Positions 6,593 to 13,930 of a stretch of DNA of 18,687 nucleotides are shown here, piece by piece; position 1 is the first letter of the stretch; the number at the start of each line of letters is the position of its first letter. This DNA comes from DASZTU01 sp035547675 (GTDB lineage: Bacteria; Pseudomonadota; Alphaproteobacteria; Rhizobiales; Devosiaceae). Made by a program: the position numbers and the translations under genes. The notes beneath the pieces are model-generated. The model was given only the letters and a program-made list of their open reading frames with translations. It was not told the DNA's origin and ran no database searches. The stretch spans positions 1 through 18,687 of the forward strand of contig DASZUI010000129.1 in assembly GCA_035547675.1 (NCBI GenBank), in the 5' to 3' direction.

Positions 6593-7396
6593 ATGTTCGC
6601 AGTCATCAAGACGGGCGGCAAGCAATACAAGGTTGCCGCCAACGACGTCCTCAAGGTCGAGAAACTGAATTCGGAGGCCGGCGATGTCGTGACCTTCGAC
6701 CAGGTGCTCATGGTCGGCGAGGGCAATGAGGTCACCGTCGGCGCCCCGCTGGTCGAGGGCGCGCTGGTGGCCGGTCACCTGGTCAAGACCGAAAAGCAGG
6801 ACACGGTCATCGTGTTCAAGAAGCGCCGTCGCCATAATTCGCGGCGCCGCAATGGCCATCGCCAGCTGCTGTCGACGGTGCGGATCACCGAGATCCTGAC
6901 CGGGGGCGCCAAGGTGACGACGCAGCCCGACGAGAAGGCCAGGGCCGCCTATGCCCGCAAGGCCGCGGCTGTCGCCTCGGTGAGCGAGGCTGCCGCGGCT
7001 GCCGCACCGGCAAAGCCGGCGGCGCCCGTCGCCGAGAAGCCGGTCCGGGCGGCTGCCAAGCCGAAGGCCGCAGAGGCGGCGCCGGCTGAAGGCGGGTTCG
7101 TCGACGACGTGAAGCTGATCGGCGGCGTCGGCCCGACCCTGGAGAAGAAGCTGGCGGGGGCCGGGATTACCAGCCTGAGGCAGATCGCCGATTGGTCGGA
7201 AGCCGATCTGGCGCGTTATGACGAGGAACTCGAGCTGCGCGGCCGGGCCGCGCGCGACGAGTGGATCGAACAGGCCAAGGATCTGATCGCCGGCAAGCCG
7301 CCGCGCGCCAAGGCCGACCAAGCGCTGCAGGCCGAAGAGGAAAAGGCGGCCAAGAAGCCGGCCGCCAAGAAGGCCCCGAAGGCCGACAAGGAATAA
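6593..7396 (+). CDS. rplU: 50S ribosomal protein L21 with helix-hairpin-helix C-terminal extension
   Basis: Residues 1-105 are a normal L21 domain (MFAVIKTGGKQYKVAANDVL at the start; FKKRRRHNSRRRNGHRQ at 76-91), which binds 23S rRNA in the large subunit. An Ala/Pro/Lys linker (about 110-168) is followed by a compact domain (about 169-235). Its helix-hairpin-helix core is LIGGVGPTLEKKLAGAGI (175-192), and then IADWSEADL follows. The protein ends in a Lys/Ala-rich tail. At 267 aa it is about 2.5 times the usual 103 aa. The extra domain resembles the tail of some alphaproteobacterial NuoE proteins and is known, to my recollection, in some Hyphomicrobiales L21s, so it is probably not an assembly fusion. 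ATG 6593 fits the L21 N-terminus exactly, and in-frame sequence upstream is leader. rpmA follows after 12 nt. Confidence 0.95.
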   Translation: MFAVIKTGGKQYKVAANDVLKVEKLNSEAGDVVTFDQVLMVGEGNEVTVGAPLVEGALVAGHLVKTEKQDTVIVFKKRRRHNSRRRNGHRQLLSTVRITEILTGGAKVTTQPDEKARAAYARKAAAVASVSEAAAAAAPAKPAAPVAEKPVRAAAKPKAAEAAPAEGGFVDDVKLIGGVGPTLEKKLAGAGITSLRQIADWSEADLARYDEELELRGRAARDEWIEQAKDLIAGKPPRAKADQALQAEEEKAAKKPAAKKAPKADKE

Positions 7397-7408
7397 GGAG
7401 ACCGATCG

Positions 7409-7675
7409 ATGGCACACAAGAAAGCAGGCGGCTCGTCCCGCAATGGCCGCGATACCGCCGGTCGTCGTCTCGGCGTCAAGAAGTTCGGCGGCGAAGCCGT
7501 GATCCCGGGCAACATCATCATTCGCCAGCGCGGTACCAAATGGCACCCCGGCGAAGGCGTCGGCATGGGCGTGGACCATACGATTTTCGCTACCGCCGCG
7601 GGCACGGTCGAATTCAAGACCAAAGCCAATGCACGCACCTATGTCTCGGTCCGACCGGCCGAGGCGGCAGAATAA
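7409..7675 (+). CDS. rpmA: 50S ribosomal protein L27
   Basis: The 88-aa L27 has the conserved N-terminus MAHKKAGGSSRNGRD, which reaches toward the peptidyl-transferase centre. The core RRLGVKKFGGE and IIRQRGTKWHPG follows, with the C-terminal segment VDHTIFA. No N-terminal extension of the Firmicutes cleavable type is present. An AAGGAGA sequence sits about 8 nt before the ATG. It forms the usual rplU-rpmA pair with a 12-nt gap, and an intrinsic-terminator-like hairpin lies 70 nt downstream. Confidence 0.98.
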   Translation: MAHKKAGGSSRNGRDTAGRRLGVKKFGGEAVIPGNIIIRQRGTKWHPGEGVGMGVDHTIFATAAGTVEFKTKANARTYVSVRPAEAAE

Positions 7676-7744
7676 CGGCAGTTTCCTAGCGGCTGCCGGA
7701 GACCACTCCCCGGCAGGCCGAACAGGTCACCATCCAGAGCTCGA

Positions 7745-7771
7745 GGGGAGCCGGTCGCCGGCTCCCCTTTT
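7745..7771 (+). terminator. Intrinsic terminator after rplU-rpmA
   Basis: A perfect 10-bp stem GGGGAGCCGG/CCGGCTCCCC (7745-7754 and 7758-7767) with a TCG loop is followed by TTTT. It ends only five bases before the Shine-Dalgarno sequence GGAGG (7777-7781) of the next gene, so it may be a partial terminator that sets how much transcript continues into the obgE genes. Confidence 0.75.
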
Positions 7772-7786
7772 GCGTTGGAGGACGGC

Positions 7787-8413
7787 ATGGACGGCAATGA
7801 CAATTTTCGCGCACACGAGCCTGCACCCGGCACGCAGGCCCATGCCGAGATGCTGAAATCCGCCACGCAGCGCCTGTCCTTCCGCCGCAGCCGCGATGCG
7901 CTGCCGACCCGGATCGACACGGCGCGCCTGGTGCTCAGGGCGCCGATGCGCGCCGACGTGCCGGCGATCCAGAAGCTGGCCGACAATCCCAATATCGCCG
8001 AAAAGCTGGCGCGGCTGCCGAGCCCCTATACGCGGGCCGACGCCATCGCGTTCATCGAGATTTTCGCGCAGCGGGCGGAGCAGCGTCCATATGCGCTCAC
8101 GAGCCGGCAGGGCGAATTCCTCGGCGTGGCGGGTTTCACTTATGCCATGGGCTACCATCCCGAACTCGGCTACTGGCTCGGCGAACCCTATTGGGGCCAG
8201 GGGCTGATGAGCGAGGCCGTCAAGGCATTGCTCGAGGCGGCGTTCGAGACCGGGCTTTACCCGGTGATCGAGGCCAGGGCGCTGCAGACCAACCTCGCCT
8301 CGATCAAGGTGCTCGAGAAAGCCGGCTTCGCCAATATCGGGGAGGACGCCGAGGCGCCGGGCCCCGGGCGCGGCCGGCCGCTGTTCAAGTTCAGGCTGGA
8401 GCGCCCCAGATGA
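7787..8413 (+). CDS. GNAT family N-acetyltransferase (RimJ/RimL-like), copy 1
   Basis: This is a 208-aa GNAT protein of the RimJ/RimL type. After about 45 non-conserved residues comes the RLVLRAP entry strand (47-53). Then come the PELGYWLGEPYWGQGLMSEAV region with the acetyl-CoA loop (W136-G-Q-G-L-M, 136-141) and the closing helix NLASIKVLEKAGF (169-181). The substrate is unknown. Relatives acetylate the N-termini of ribosomal proteins or small molecules, and a ribosomal target is suggested only by the neighbours L21, L27 and ObgE. ATG 7787 has GGAGG five bases upstream. The start lies right behind a terminator-like hairpin. The stop overlaps the next GNAT gene (ATGA). Confidence 0.88.
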   Translation: MDGNDNFRAHEPAPGTQAHAEMLKSATQRLSFRRSRDALPTRIDTARLVLRAPMRADVPAIQKLADNPNIAEKLARLPSPYTRADAIAFIEIFAQRAEQRPYALTSRQGEFLGVAGFTYAMGYHPELGYWLGEPYWGQGLMSEAVKALLEAAFETGLYPVIEARALQTNLASIKVLEKAGFANIGEDAEAPGPGRGRPLFKFRLERPR

Positions 8414-8943
8414 TCCCGACGCTCAGGACGGAACGGCTGATCCTCAGGCCGCCGGTGGTCGCCGACGCGCCGGCCATTGCGCGCTATCTCAACAATTTCG
8501 CGGTGGCGGGCAATCTCGCGCGCGTGCCTTACCCCTATAAGCCGGCGGATGCCGAGGCGTGGCTGGCTTCGTTCCGGGCGGAGCGACCGCCCGAGGCGGC
8601 GCAGTTCGCGATCGAACTGCCGGGGGCCGGCTATGTCGGGCAGGTCGGGTTCAATGCCGGCGAGGCGCCGGAGCTCGGCTATTGGTTGGCCGAGCCCTTC
8701 TGGCACCGCGGCATCATGACGGAGGCGGCGGGGGCGGTGGTCGACTGGCTGTTCACCACGACCGACATCCCGCTCATCCGCTCGGGCGCCTTCGCCTTCA
8801 ACAAGGCGTCGCTGGCCGTGCAGAAGAAGCTCGGATTTACCGAGACGGGCGTCAGCATGCGGCATTGTCTTGCGCGCGGCGAGGACGTGCGCCATATCGA
8901 CACCGAATTGAGCTCGACCGGCTGGGCGGGGACGAAACGATGA
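8410..8943 (+). CDS. GNAT family N-acetyltransferase, copy 2
   Basis: This 177-aa GNAT protein is a diverged tandem paralogue of the preceding one. TERLILRPP (7-15), LARVPYPYKPADAEAW (36-51), ELGYWLAEPFWHRGIMTEA (88-106) with the acetyl-CoA loop W98-H-R-G-I-M, and NKASLAVQKKLGF (131-143) align with matching blocks of copy 1. It lacks copy 1's N-terminal 45 residues. The ATG at 8410 overlaps the previous TGA, and its own TGA overlaps the obgE ATG, so the three genes are probably translated in series. The acceptor is unknown. Confidence 0.88.
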   Translation: MIPTLRTERLILRPPVVADAPAIARYLNNFAVAGNLARVPYPYKPADAEAWLASFRAERPPEAAQFAIELPGAGYVGQVGFNAGEAPELGYWLAEPFWHRGIMTEAAGAVVDWLFTTTDIPLIRSGAFAFNKASLAVQKKLGFTETGVSMRHCLARGEDVRHIDTELSSTGWAGTKR

Positions 8944-9986
8944 AATTCCTCGATCAGGCAAAAGTCTATATCCGCTCGGGCGATGGCGGGGCCGGCTCGG
9001 TCTCGTTTCTGCGCGAGAAATTCCTCGAATTCGGCGGGCCGAATGGCGGCGATGGCGGGCGCGGCGGCGACGTGGTCGTCGAATGCGTCGATGGGCTCAA
9101 CACGCTCATCGACTACCGCTATCAGCAGCATTTCAAGGCCAAGACGGGCGGCCACGGCATGGGCAAGGACCGGCATGGGGCCAATGCGCCCGACGTGGTG
9201 CTCAAGGTGCCGGTGGGCACGCAGGTCTTCGAGGACGACAACGAGACGCTGATCGCCGATTTGACCGAGGTGGGACAGCGCGTCGTGCTGCTCACCGGCG
9301 GCAATGGCGGCTTCGGCAATGCGCATTTCAAGACCTCGTCCAACCAGGCGCCGCGGCGCGCCAATCCGGGTCAGGAAGGTACGGAAAAATGGATCTGGCT
9401 CCGGCTGAAGCTCATCGCCGATGCCGGGCTGGTGGGCCTGCCCAATGCCGGGAAGTCGACCTTCCTCGCGGCGGTCAGCGCGGCCAAGCCGAAGATCGCG
9501 GATTATCCGTTCACCACGCTCCATCCCAATCTGGGGGTGGTGCGGATCGGCGAGCGCGATTTCGTGCTGGCCGACATTCCCGGCCTGATCGAGGGCGCGC
9601 ATGAGGGCGCGGGGATCGGCGACCGCTTCCTCGGGCATGTGGAGCGCTGCGCCATCCTCATCCACCTGATCGACGGGACCCAAGAGGATGTGGTTACCGC
9701 CTACAAGACCATTCGCGGCGAGCTCGAGGCCTATGACGAGCTCTTGGCGGAAAAGCCGGAGATCGTGGCGCTCAACAAGATCGACGCGCTGACGCCGGAG
9801 GACATCAAGGCCAAGGTCAAGGCGCTGAAGAAAGCCAGCAAGGCGGAAGTGTTCGAGGTGTCGGGCGCGACCGGCATGGGGGTGGAGAAAGTGCTCTACC
9901 GTGTGCTGCAGGCGATCGATCAGGAGAAAGCGGAGCGGGCGGAGGCGGCGCGCCGCGGCGATGCGGATGCGGCGTGGACGCCATGA
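8940..9986 (+). CDS. obgE: Essential GTPase ObgE/CgtA
   Basis: ObgE is a ribosome-associated GTPase that acts in late 50S assembly and in growth control. The 348-aa protein has the glycine-rich Obg fold at 1-158 (repeated GG motifs such as FGGPNGGDGGRGGD and TGGNGGFGN). It then has the G domain: Walker A GLPNAGKST (166-174), switch I around YPFTTLHPNLG (189-199), G3 DIPGLIEGAHEGAGIGD (212-228), G4 NKID (279-282) and G5 SGA (308-310). A short charged C-terminus follows. The length is usual for alphaproteobacteria. The ATG overlaps the stop of GNAT2 (ATGA) and no separate strong Shine-Dalgarno sequence is seen, so translation coupling is likely. The gap to proB is filled by a palindromic repeat. 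Confidence 0.97.
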   Translation: MKFLDQAKVYIRSGDGGAGSVSFLREKFLEFGGPNGGDGGRGGDVVVECVDGLNTLIDYRYQQHFKAKTGGHGMGKDRHGANAPDVVLKVPVGTQVFEDDNETLIADLTEVGQRVVLLTGGNGGFGNAHFKTSSNQAPRRANPGQEGTEKWIWLRLKLIADAGLVGLPNAGKSTFLAAVSAAKPKIADYPFTTLHPNLGVVRIGERDFVLADIPGLIEGAHEGAGIGDRFLGHVERCAILIHLIDGTQEDVVTAYKTIRGELEAYDELLAEKPEIVALNKIDALTPEDIKAKVKALKKASKAEVFEVSGATGMGVEKVLYRVLQAIDQEKAERAEAARRGDADAAWTP

Positions 9987-10008
9987 GGCTAGCGTCGGGC
10001 CTGTGGCT

Positions 10009-10111
10009 CACCCCCCTCCCATCCTCCCCCGCAAGGGGGGAGGAGTGCCTGGGGCACCGCCCTGCCAGCGCGTCCTTCCTCCCCCTTGCGGGGAGGGATG
10101 GGGTGGGGGTG
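10009..10111. repeat. C-rich/G-rich palindromic repeat between obgE and proB
   Basis: The left arm (10009-10044, CACCCCCCTCCCATCCTCCC...) and right arm (10076-10111, ...GGGATGGGGTGGGGGTG) are near-perfect inverted copies. They share inner GCAAGGGGGAGGA-like segments and are separated by about 30 nt. The G-rich right arm ends eight bases before the proB ATG. The pattern resembles repeats seen between genes in many Hyphomicrobiales genomes. Confidence 0.75.
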
Positions 10112-10119
10112 TTCCCCGC

Positions 10120-11262
10120 ATGACCGATGCTCTTTCCCCTTACAAACGCCTCACCATCAAGATCGGCTCGGCGCTGCTCGTCGACGGCAAGACGGGGAAG
10201 CTGCGCGCCGAATGGCTGCGCGGCCTCGCCGAGGACATCGCCGCACTCAAGGCCGAGGGGCGCGATGTGGTGATCGTGTCGTCGGGGGCCATTTCGCTGG
10301 GCCGGCGGCTGCTGAAGCTCGACGCATTGAGCTTGCCGCTGGAGCAGAGCCAGGCGGCGGCGAGCGCTGGGCAGATCGCGCTGAGCCAAGCCTGGGCCGA
10401 AGCGCTGTCCGCGCATGGCATCATCACCGGGCAGATTCTCATCACCCCCAACATCACCGAAGAGCGGCGCTATTACCTCAATGCGCGCACCACGATCGCC
10501 ACCCTATTAGGCCTCGGGGCGGTGCCGATCATCAATGAGAACGATTCCGTCGCCACGGCCGAAATCCGCTATGGCGACAATGACCGGCTGTCGGCGCGGG
10601 TCGCAACGATGATCGAGGCGGACTTGCTGGTGCTGCTCTCCGACATCGACGGACTCTATACAGCGCCCCCGGCCAAGGACCCGGACGCGGAGCATCTGCC
10701 GCATGTGGCGGCGATAACGCCGGCCATCGAAGCGATGGCGGGCGGGGCGGCGAGCCATTTGTCGCGCGGCGGCATGACGACCAAGATCGAGGCCGGCAAG
10801 ATCGCAACGCTCGCCGGTACGGCGATGATTATCGCCAGGGGCACCGAGCCGCATCCGCTCCGGGCGCTGCGCGAGGGCGCGCGGCATACCCTGTTCGATG
10901 CGGTCCAGAGCCCGGCGGCGGCGCGCAAGCGCTGGATCATGGGCACGCTCGGGGTCGCGGGGCAGCTTCATGTCGATGCAGGGGCGGCGCAGGCGCTCAG
11001 GGGCGGCAAGAGCCTGCTGCCGATCGGGGTGACCAAGGTCGCGGGCGCGTTTTCGCGCGGCGATGCGGTATCGGTAATCGATGCCGAAGGCGTCGAGATC
11101 GCGCGCGGGCTGGTCGGGCTCGACAGCGACGAGGCGGCGCTGGTCAAGGGCAAGAGAAGCCATGCCGTGATAGAGCTGCTGGGTGCAGGGCACCGGAGCG
11201 AGATCATCCATCGCGACAATCTGGTGCTGCTCTCGGGTGTGGGAGCGGAGGAGAGGGCATGA
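10120..11262 (+). CDS. proB: Glutamate 5-kinase (AAK kinase + PUA domain)
   Basis: ProB phosphorylates L-glutamate to glutamate 5-phosphate, the first step of proline synthesis. The 380-aa protein has an amino-acid-kinase domain: the KIGSALL entry (14-20), SSGAISLG (54-61), NENDSV (139-144), GDNDRLSA (152-159), SDIDGLY (174-180) and GGMTTK (217-222). A C-terminal PUA domain spans about 275-355. The tail reads EIIHRDNLVLL, as in the family. ATG 10120 is supported by the N-terminus. The frame upstream runs through the repeat and is not coding. The only Shine-Dalgarno-like G-run (10105-10111) belongs to the repeat arm. The TGA overlaps the proA ATG. Confidence 0.96.
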   Translation: MTDALSPYKRLTIKIGSALLVDGKTGKLRAEWLRGLAEDIAALKAEGRDVVIVSSGAISLGRRLLKLDALSLPLEQSQAAASAGQIALSQAWAEALSAHGIITGQILITPNITEERRYYLNARTTIATLLGLGAVPIINENDSVATAEIRYGDNDRLSARVATMIEADLLVLLSDIDGLYTAPPAKDPDAEHLPHVAAITPAIEAMAGGAASHLSRGGMTTKIEAGKIATLAGTAMIIARGTEPHPLRALREGARHTLFDAVQSPAAARKRWIMGTLGVAGQLHVDAGAAQALRGGKSLLPIGVTKVAGAFSRGDAVSVIDAEGVEIARGLVGLDSDEAALVKGKRSHAVIELLGAGHRSEIIHRDNLVLLSGVGAEERA

Positions 11263-12545
11263 CGGTGAACTTGAAGCCGGTCGAGGGCGGCATTGCCGGG
11301 CTGATGGCCGAGATCGGGCTGCGGGCCCGGGCGGCGGCGGAAGTCCTCGCCTTCACCACGACCGAGAAGAAGAACATGGCGCTTCGGATTGCGGCCGATG
11401 CGCTCGATGCAGCGACGGACGAGCTGATGGCGGCCAATGCGGCGGACCTTGCGGCGGCGCGGGCCAAGGGCATGTCGCATGCCTTTCTCGACCGGCTGGA
11501 GCTGACGCCGGCGCGCATCGCGCAGTTAGCGAAGGGGCTGAGGGACATCGCGGCGCTGCCCGATCCGGTCGGCACCACCATTGCCGAATGGGACCGGCCG
11601 AACGGGCTCCACATCAAGCGGGTGCGCACGCCGCTCGGGGTGATCGGGGTGATTTTCGAAAGCCGGCCGGGGGTGACGGCCGATGCCGGCGCGCTGACGC
11701 TCAAATCGGGCAATGCGGTGATCCTGCGCGGCGGCTCGGACAGCCTGCGCTCCTCGGCGGTGATCCATAAAGCCTTGGTCGCGGGACTCGAGGCGGCGGG
11801 GCTGCCAGCGGAGTCGATCCAGATCGTGCCGACCTCGGATCGTGCGGCGGTTGGTGAAATGCTCAGGGGCCTGAACGGGACGATCGACGTCATCGTGCCG
11901 CGCGGCGGCAAGACGCTGGTGGCGCGGGTGCAGGAAGAGGCGAGGGTGCCGGTCTTCGCGCATCTCGAAGGGCTCTGCCATACCTTCATCGACAAATCGG
12001 CCGAGCTCGACATGGCGGTCAGCGTGACGGTCAACGCCAAGATGCGGCGGACGGGCGTGTGCGGAGCGACCGAGACGCTGCTCGTCCATCGCGACGTGGT
12101 GGCGACCCATCTGAGGCCGGTGCTCAACGCGCTGATCGAGAAGGGGTGCCAGATTCGCGGCGACGCGACGGTGCTGTCGATGATCCCCGATGCGATCCCG
12201 GCGACCGAGCAGGACTGGCATACCGAATATGAGGACGCCATCATCTCGGTGAAGGTGGTGGCCGATGTCGGCGAGGCGATCGCGCATATCCAGCACTATT
12301 CCTCGCACCACACGGAAGCGATCATTTCCGAGGACCCGGCCTCGGTCGCGCGCTTCTTCAATGAGATCGACTCGGCGATCCTGCTGCACAATGCTTCGAC
12401 GCAGTTCGCCGATGGCGGCGAATTCGGCTTCGGCGGGGAAATCGGCATCGCCACGGGCAAGATGCATGCGCGCGGGCCGGTGGGCGTCGAGCAGCTGACG
12501 AGCTTCAAATATCTGGTCGAGGGCAATGGGCAGGTACGGCCGTAA
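11259..12545 (+). CDS. proA: Glutamate-5-semialdehyde dehydrogenase (gamma-glutamyl phosphate reductase)
   Basis: ProA reduces glutamate 5-phosphate to the semialdehyde with NADPH, the second step of proline synthesis, and likely channels the unstable intermediate from ProB. The 428-aa protein shows the aldehyde-dehydrogenase-like fold. It has GVIGVIFESRPGVTADAGAL (127-146), the LRGGSDSL loop (156-163), IVPRGGKTL (212-220), HLEGLCHTFID (235-245) and the catalytic cysteine C268 in RRTGVCGATETLL. The C-terminus GGEFGFGGEIGIATGKMHARGP is canonical. C268 is followed by Gly-Ala rather than the more common Asn-Ala, a minor variant. The start overlaps the proB stop in ATGA, so the two are translationally coupled. 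Confidence 0.97.
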   Translation: MTVNLKPVEGGIAGLMAEIGLRARAAAEVLAFTTTEKKNMALRIAADALDAATDELMAANAADLAAARAKGMSHAFLDRLELTPARIAQLAKGLRDIAALPDPVGTTIAEWDRPNGLHIKRVRTPLGVIGVIFESRPGVTADAGALTLKSGNAVILRGGSDSLRSSAVIHKALVAGLEAAGLPAESIQIVPTSDRAAVGEMLRGLNGTIDVIVPRGGKTLVARVQEEARVPVFAHLEGLCHTFIDKSAELDMAVSVTVNAKMRRTGVCGATETLLVHRDVVATHLRPVLNALIEKGCQIRGDATVLSMIPDAIPATEQDWHTEYEDAIISVKVVADVGEAIAHIQHYSSHHTEAIISEDPASVARFFNEIDSAILLHNASTQFADGGEFGFGGEIGIATGKMHARGPVGVEQLTSFKYLVEGNGQVRP

Positions 12546-12578
12546 TCCCTCCTGTATTGCTGGCGGGCGCGACCTCCG

Positions 12579-12673
12579 CGCCGTCATTCCCGCGCAGGCG
12601 GGAATCCAGTTTTGCTTCAGTCGCTGCGCGGGCGGCATGGAACTGGATTCCCGCCTGCGCGGGAATGACGGCG
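12579..12673. repeat. 33-bp perfect inverted repeat with dRS3-like core, between proA and nadD
   Basis: Arms 12579-12611 and 12641-12673 are exact reverse complements around a 29-nt centre. Each arm contains ATTCCC-N8-GGGAAT (N8 = GCGCAGGC), itself a palindrome, so two small hairpins or one long one can form. The core matches the dRS3 consensus described in Neisseria and the REP-like GTCATTCCCGCG family widespread in proteobacteria. No transposase is adjacent and no T-run follows. Confidence 0.85.
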
Positions 12674-12698
12674 TGGTTGTGGGTGCGGTCCTGCCCTG

Positions 12699-13322
12699 AT
12701 GCTCTCCTCCTCCATCACCGCCTTGCCGCTGGCGCAGCCCGGCATGCGCATCGGGCTGTTCGGCGGCAGCTTCAATCCGCCGCATGAGGGGCACCGGCTG
12801 GTGGCGCTGCAGGCGCTGAAGCGGCTGGGGCTCGACGCCGTCTGGTTCCTGGTGTCGCCGGGCAATCCCCTCAAGGAACATACCGAACTCGCCCCGCTGG
12901 CCGAGCGGGTCGCGGCGACGCGGGCGCTGATGCACCATCCGCGGCTCCGCGTGACGGGCTTCGAGGCGGCGCATGGCTTCACCTATACCTATGAGACGCT
13001 GAGCTATCTCAGGCGCGCCTTTCCGGGGGTGAGGTTCGTGTGGATCATGGGGGCGGACAATCTCGCCCAGTTCCACCGCTGGGAGCGCTGGCGCGAGATC
13101 GCGCAGCTGATGCCGATGGCGATCTATGTGCGGCCCGGCTCCAACCATCTCGCGCCGGTATCCCGGGCGGCAATCGCGCTGGCCCGCTACCGCGTGGACG
13201 AGGGGGATGCACGGCTTCTCGCCGATCTCCGGCCGCCGGCCTGGATCTATCTCCACGGCCTCATGTCGCCGCTCTCCTCCTCGCTGCTGCGCGACCGGAG
13301 CCGGAAAAAAACCGGCGGCTGA
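12699..13322 (+). CDS. nadD: Nicotinate-nucleotide adenylyltransferase
   Basis: NadD joins nicotinate mononucleotide and ATP to give NaAD in NAD synthesis. The 207-aa product has the nucleotidyltransferase signature GGSFNPPHEGH (22-32) with the HxGH-type motif. It also has SPGNPLKEH (53-61), IMGADNLAQFHRWERW (116-131) and the closing SPLSSSLLR (190-198), which takes the place of the ISSTxxR motif. The first 15 residues precede the core MRIGLFGG, as in other Hyphomicrobiales NadD proteins. ATG 12744 (core start) is an alternative, and neither has a clear Shine-Dalgarno sequence. Upstream is the perfect inverted repeat after proA. Downstream the 175-nt gap carries a promoter for rsfS. Confidence 0.95.
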   Translation: MLSSSITALPLAQPGMRIGLFGGSFNPPHEGHRLVALQALKRLGLDAVWFLVSPGNPLKEHTELAPLAERVAATRALMHHPRLRVTGFEAAHGFTYTYETLSYLRRAFPGVRFVWIMGADNLAQFHRWERWREIAQLMPMAIYVRPGSNHLAPVSRAAIALARYRVDEGDARLLADLRPPAWIYLHGLMSPLSSSLLRDRSRKKTGG

Positions 13323-13344
13323 CACTCATTTGTCGCCTGCCCCT

Positions 13345-13374
13345 TGCACAATCATCTTGCCGGCGCATATTATA
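13345..13374 (+). promoter_or_regulatory. Sigma-70-type promoter of rsfS-rlmH
   Basis: TTGCAC (13345-13350), an 18-nt spacer and TATTAT (13369-13374) give a plausible promoter starting near 13381, about 117 nt before the rsfS ATG. A short TGCTC/GAGCA hairpin (13465-13477) lies just before the purine-rich ribosome-binding region. Confidence 0.55.
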
Positions 13375-13497
13375 GGTGCGTCGAAACGGGAATTTTCGCC
13401 ATCTTTACCGAAGCGCGACCCATTCGAATTCTTCGCAGAGGACCGAGCAGATATCCATGACCCATGCTCATCGAGCAGGGGGGAAGGCCAATTGCTG

Positions 13498-13881
13498 ATG
13501 GCGCCTTCGCCCATGAAATCCCAGTTCCAGCCTGTCGAACAGTCCCAGCCGCAAATGATCGATGTCGTTCTGAAGAGCCTTGAAGATGCCAAGGCCGAGG
13601 AAACCGTGGCCATCGACATCACCGGCAAGTCGTCGCTTTCCGACCACATGGTGGTGACCAGCGGCCGCTCCAACCGCCATGTCGGCGCCGTCGCCGATCA
13701 ATTGGTCAAGGCGCTGCGCGAGGCCGGCTTCGACAAGCCGCGCATCGAGGGGCTGCCGCATTGCGACTGGGTGCTGGTGGATGGCGGCGACGTCATCGTC
13801 CACATCTTCCGCCCGGAAGTGCGCGAGTTCTACAATATCGAGAAGATGTGGCAGGCGGAATTCGCCGCCGACGCGCACTGA
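13498..13881 (+). CDS. rsfS: Ribosomal silencing factor RsfS
   Basis: RsfS binds ribosomal protein L14 and blocks subunit joining when nutrients are short. The 127-aa protein has the family core: VVLKSLEDAKAEETVAIDI (23-41), SSLSDHMVVTSGRSNRHVGAVAD (45-67), RIEGLPHCDWVLVDGGDVIVHIF (82-104) and the C-terminal REFYNIEKMW (109-118). The ATG at 13498 is about 10 nt from GGGGGAAGG. The in-frame TTG 13492 would add two residues and have closer spacing, and ATG 13513 is less likely. The frame is open far upstream through nadD in another register, which I discount. It has its own promoter and is followed by rlmH after 49 nt, the usual pair. Confidence 0.95.
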   Translation: MAPSPMKSQFQPVEQSQPQMIDVVLKSLEDAKAEETVAIDITGKSSLSDHMVVTSGRSNRHVGAVADQLVKALREAGFDKPRIEGLPHCDWVLVDGGDVIVHIFRPEVREFYNIEKMWQAEFAADAH

Positions 13882-13930
13882 CCAGGTGACTCCGCCCCCG
13901 GCCGTTCCGCGTTAGAGCGAGGGTGGAGCC

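Noticed and set aside
7064..7396. L21 extension as a frameshift or assembly fusion of two genes
   Set aside because: The frame is continuous, codon use stays similar, a linker joins the parts and rpmA follows with normal spacing. Similar tails are known in this order.
12579..12673. CRISPR-like repeat or intrinsic terminator
   Set aside because: It is a single inverted pair without direct repeats and spacers, and no T-run follows on either strand.
11526..13325. 599-aa minus-strand open frame opposite proA and nadD
   Set aside because: It crosses two well-supported genes and the repeat between them, and is typical antisense open frame at high GC.
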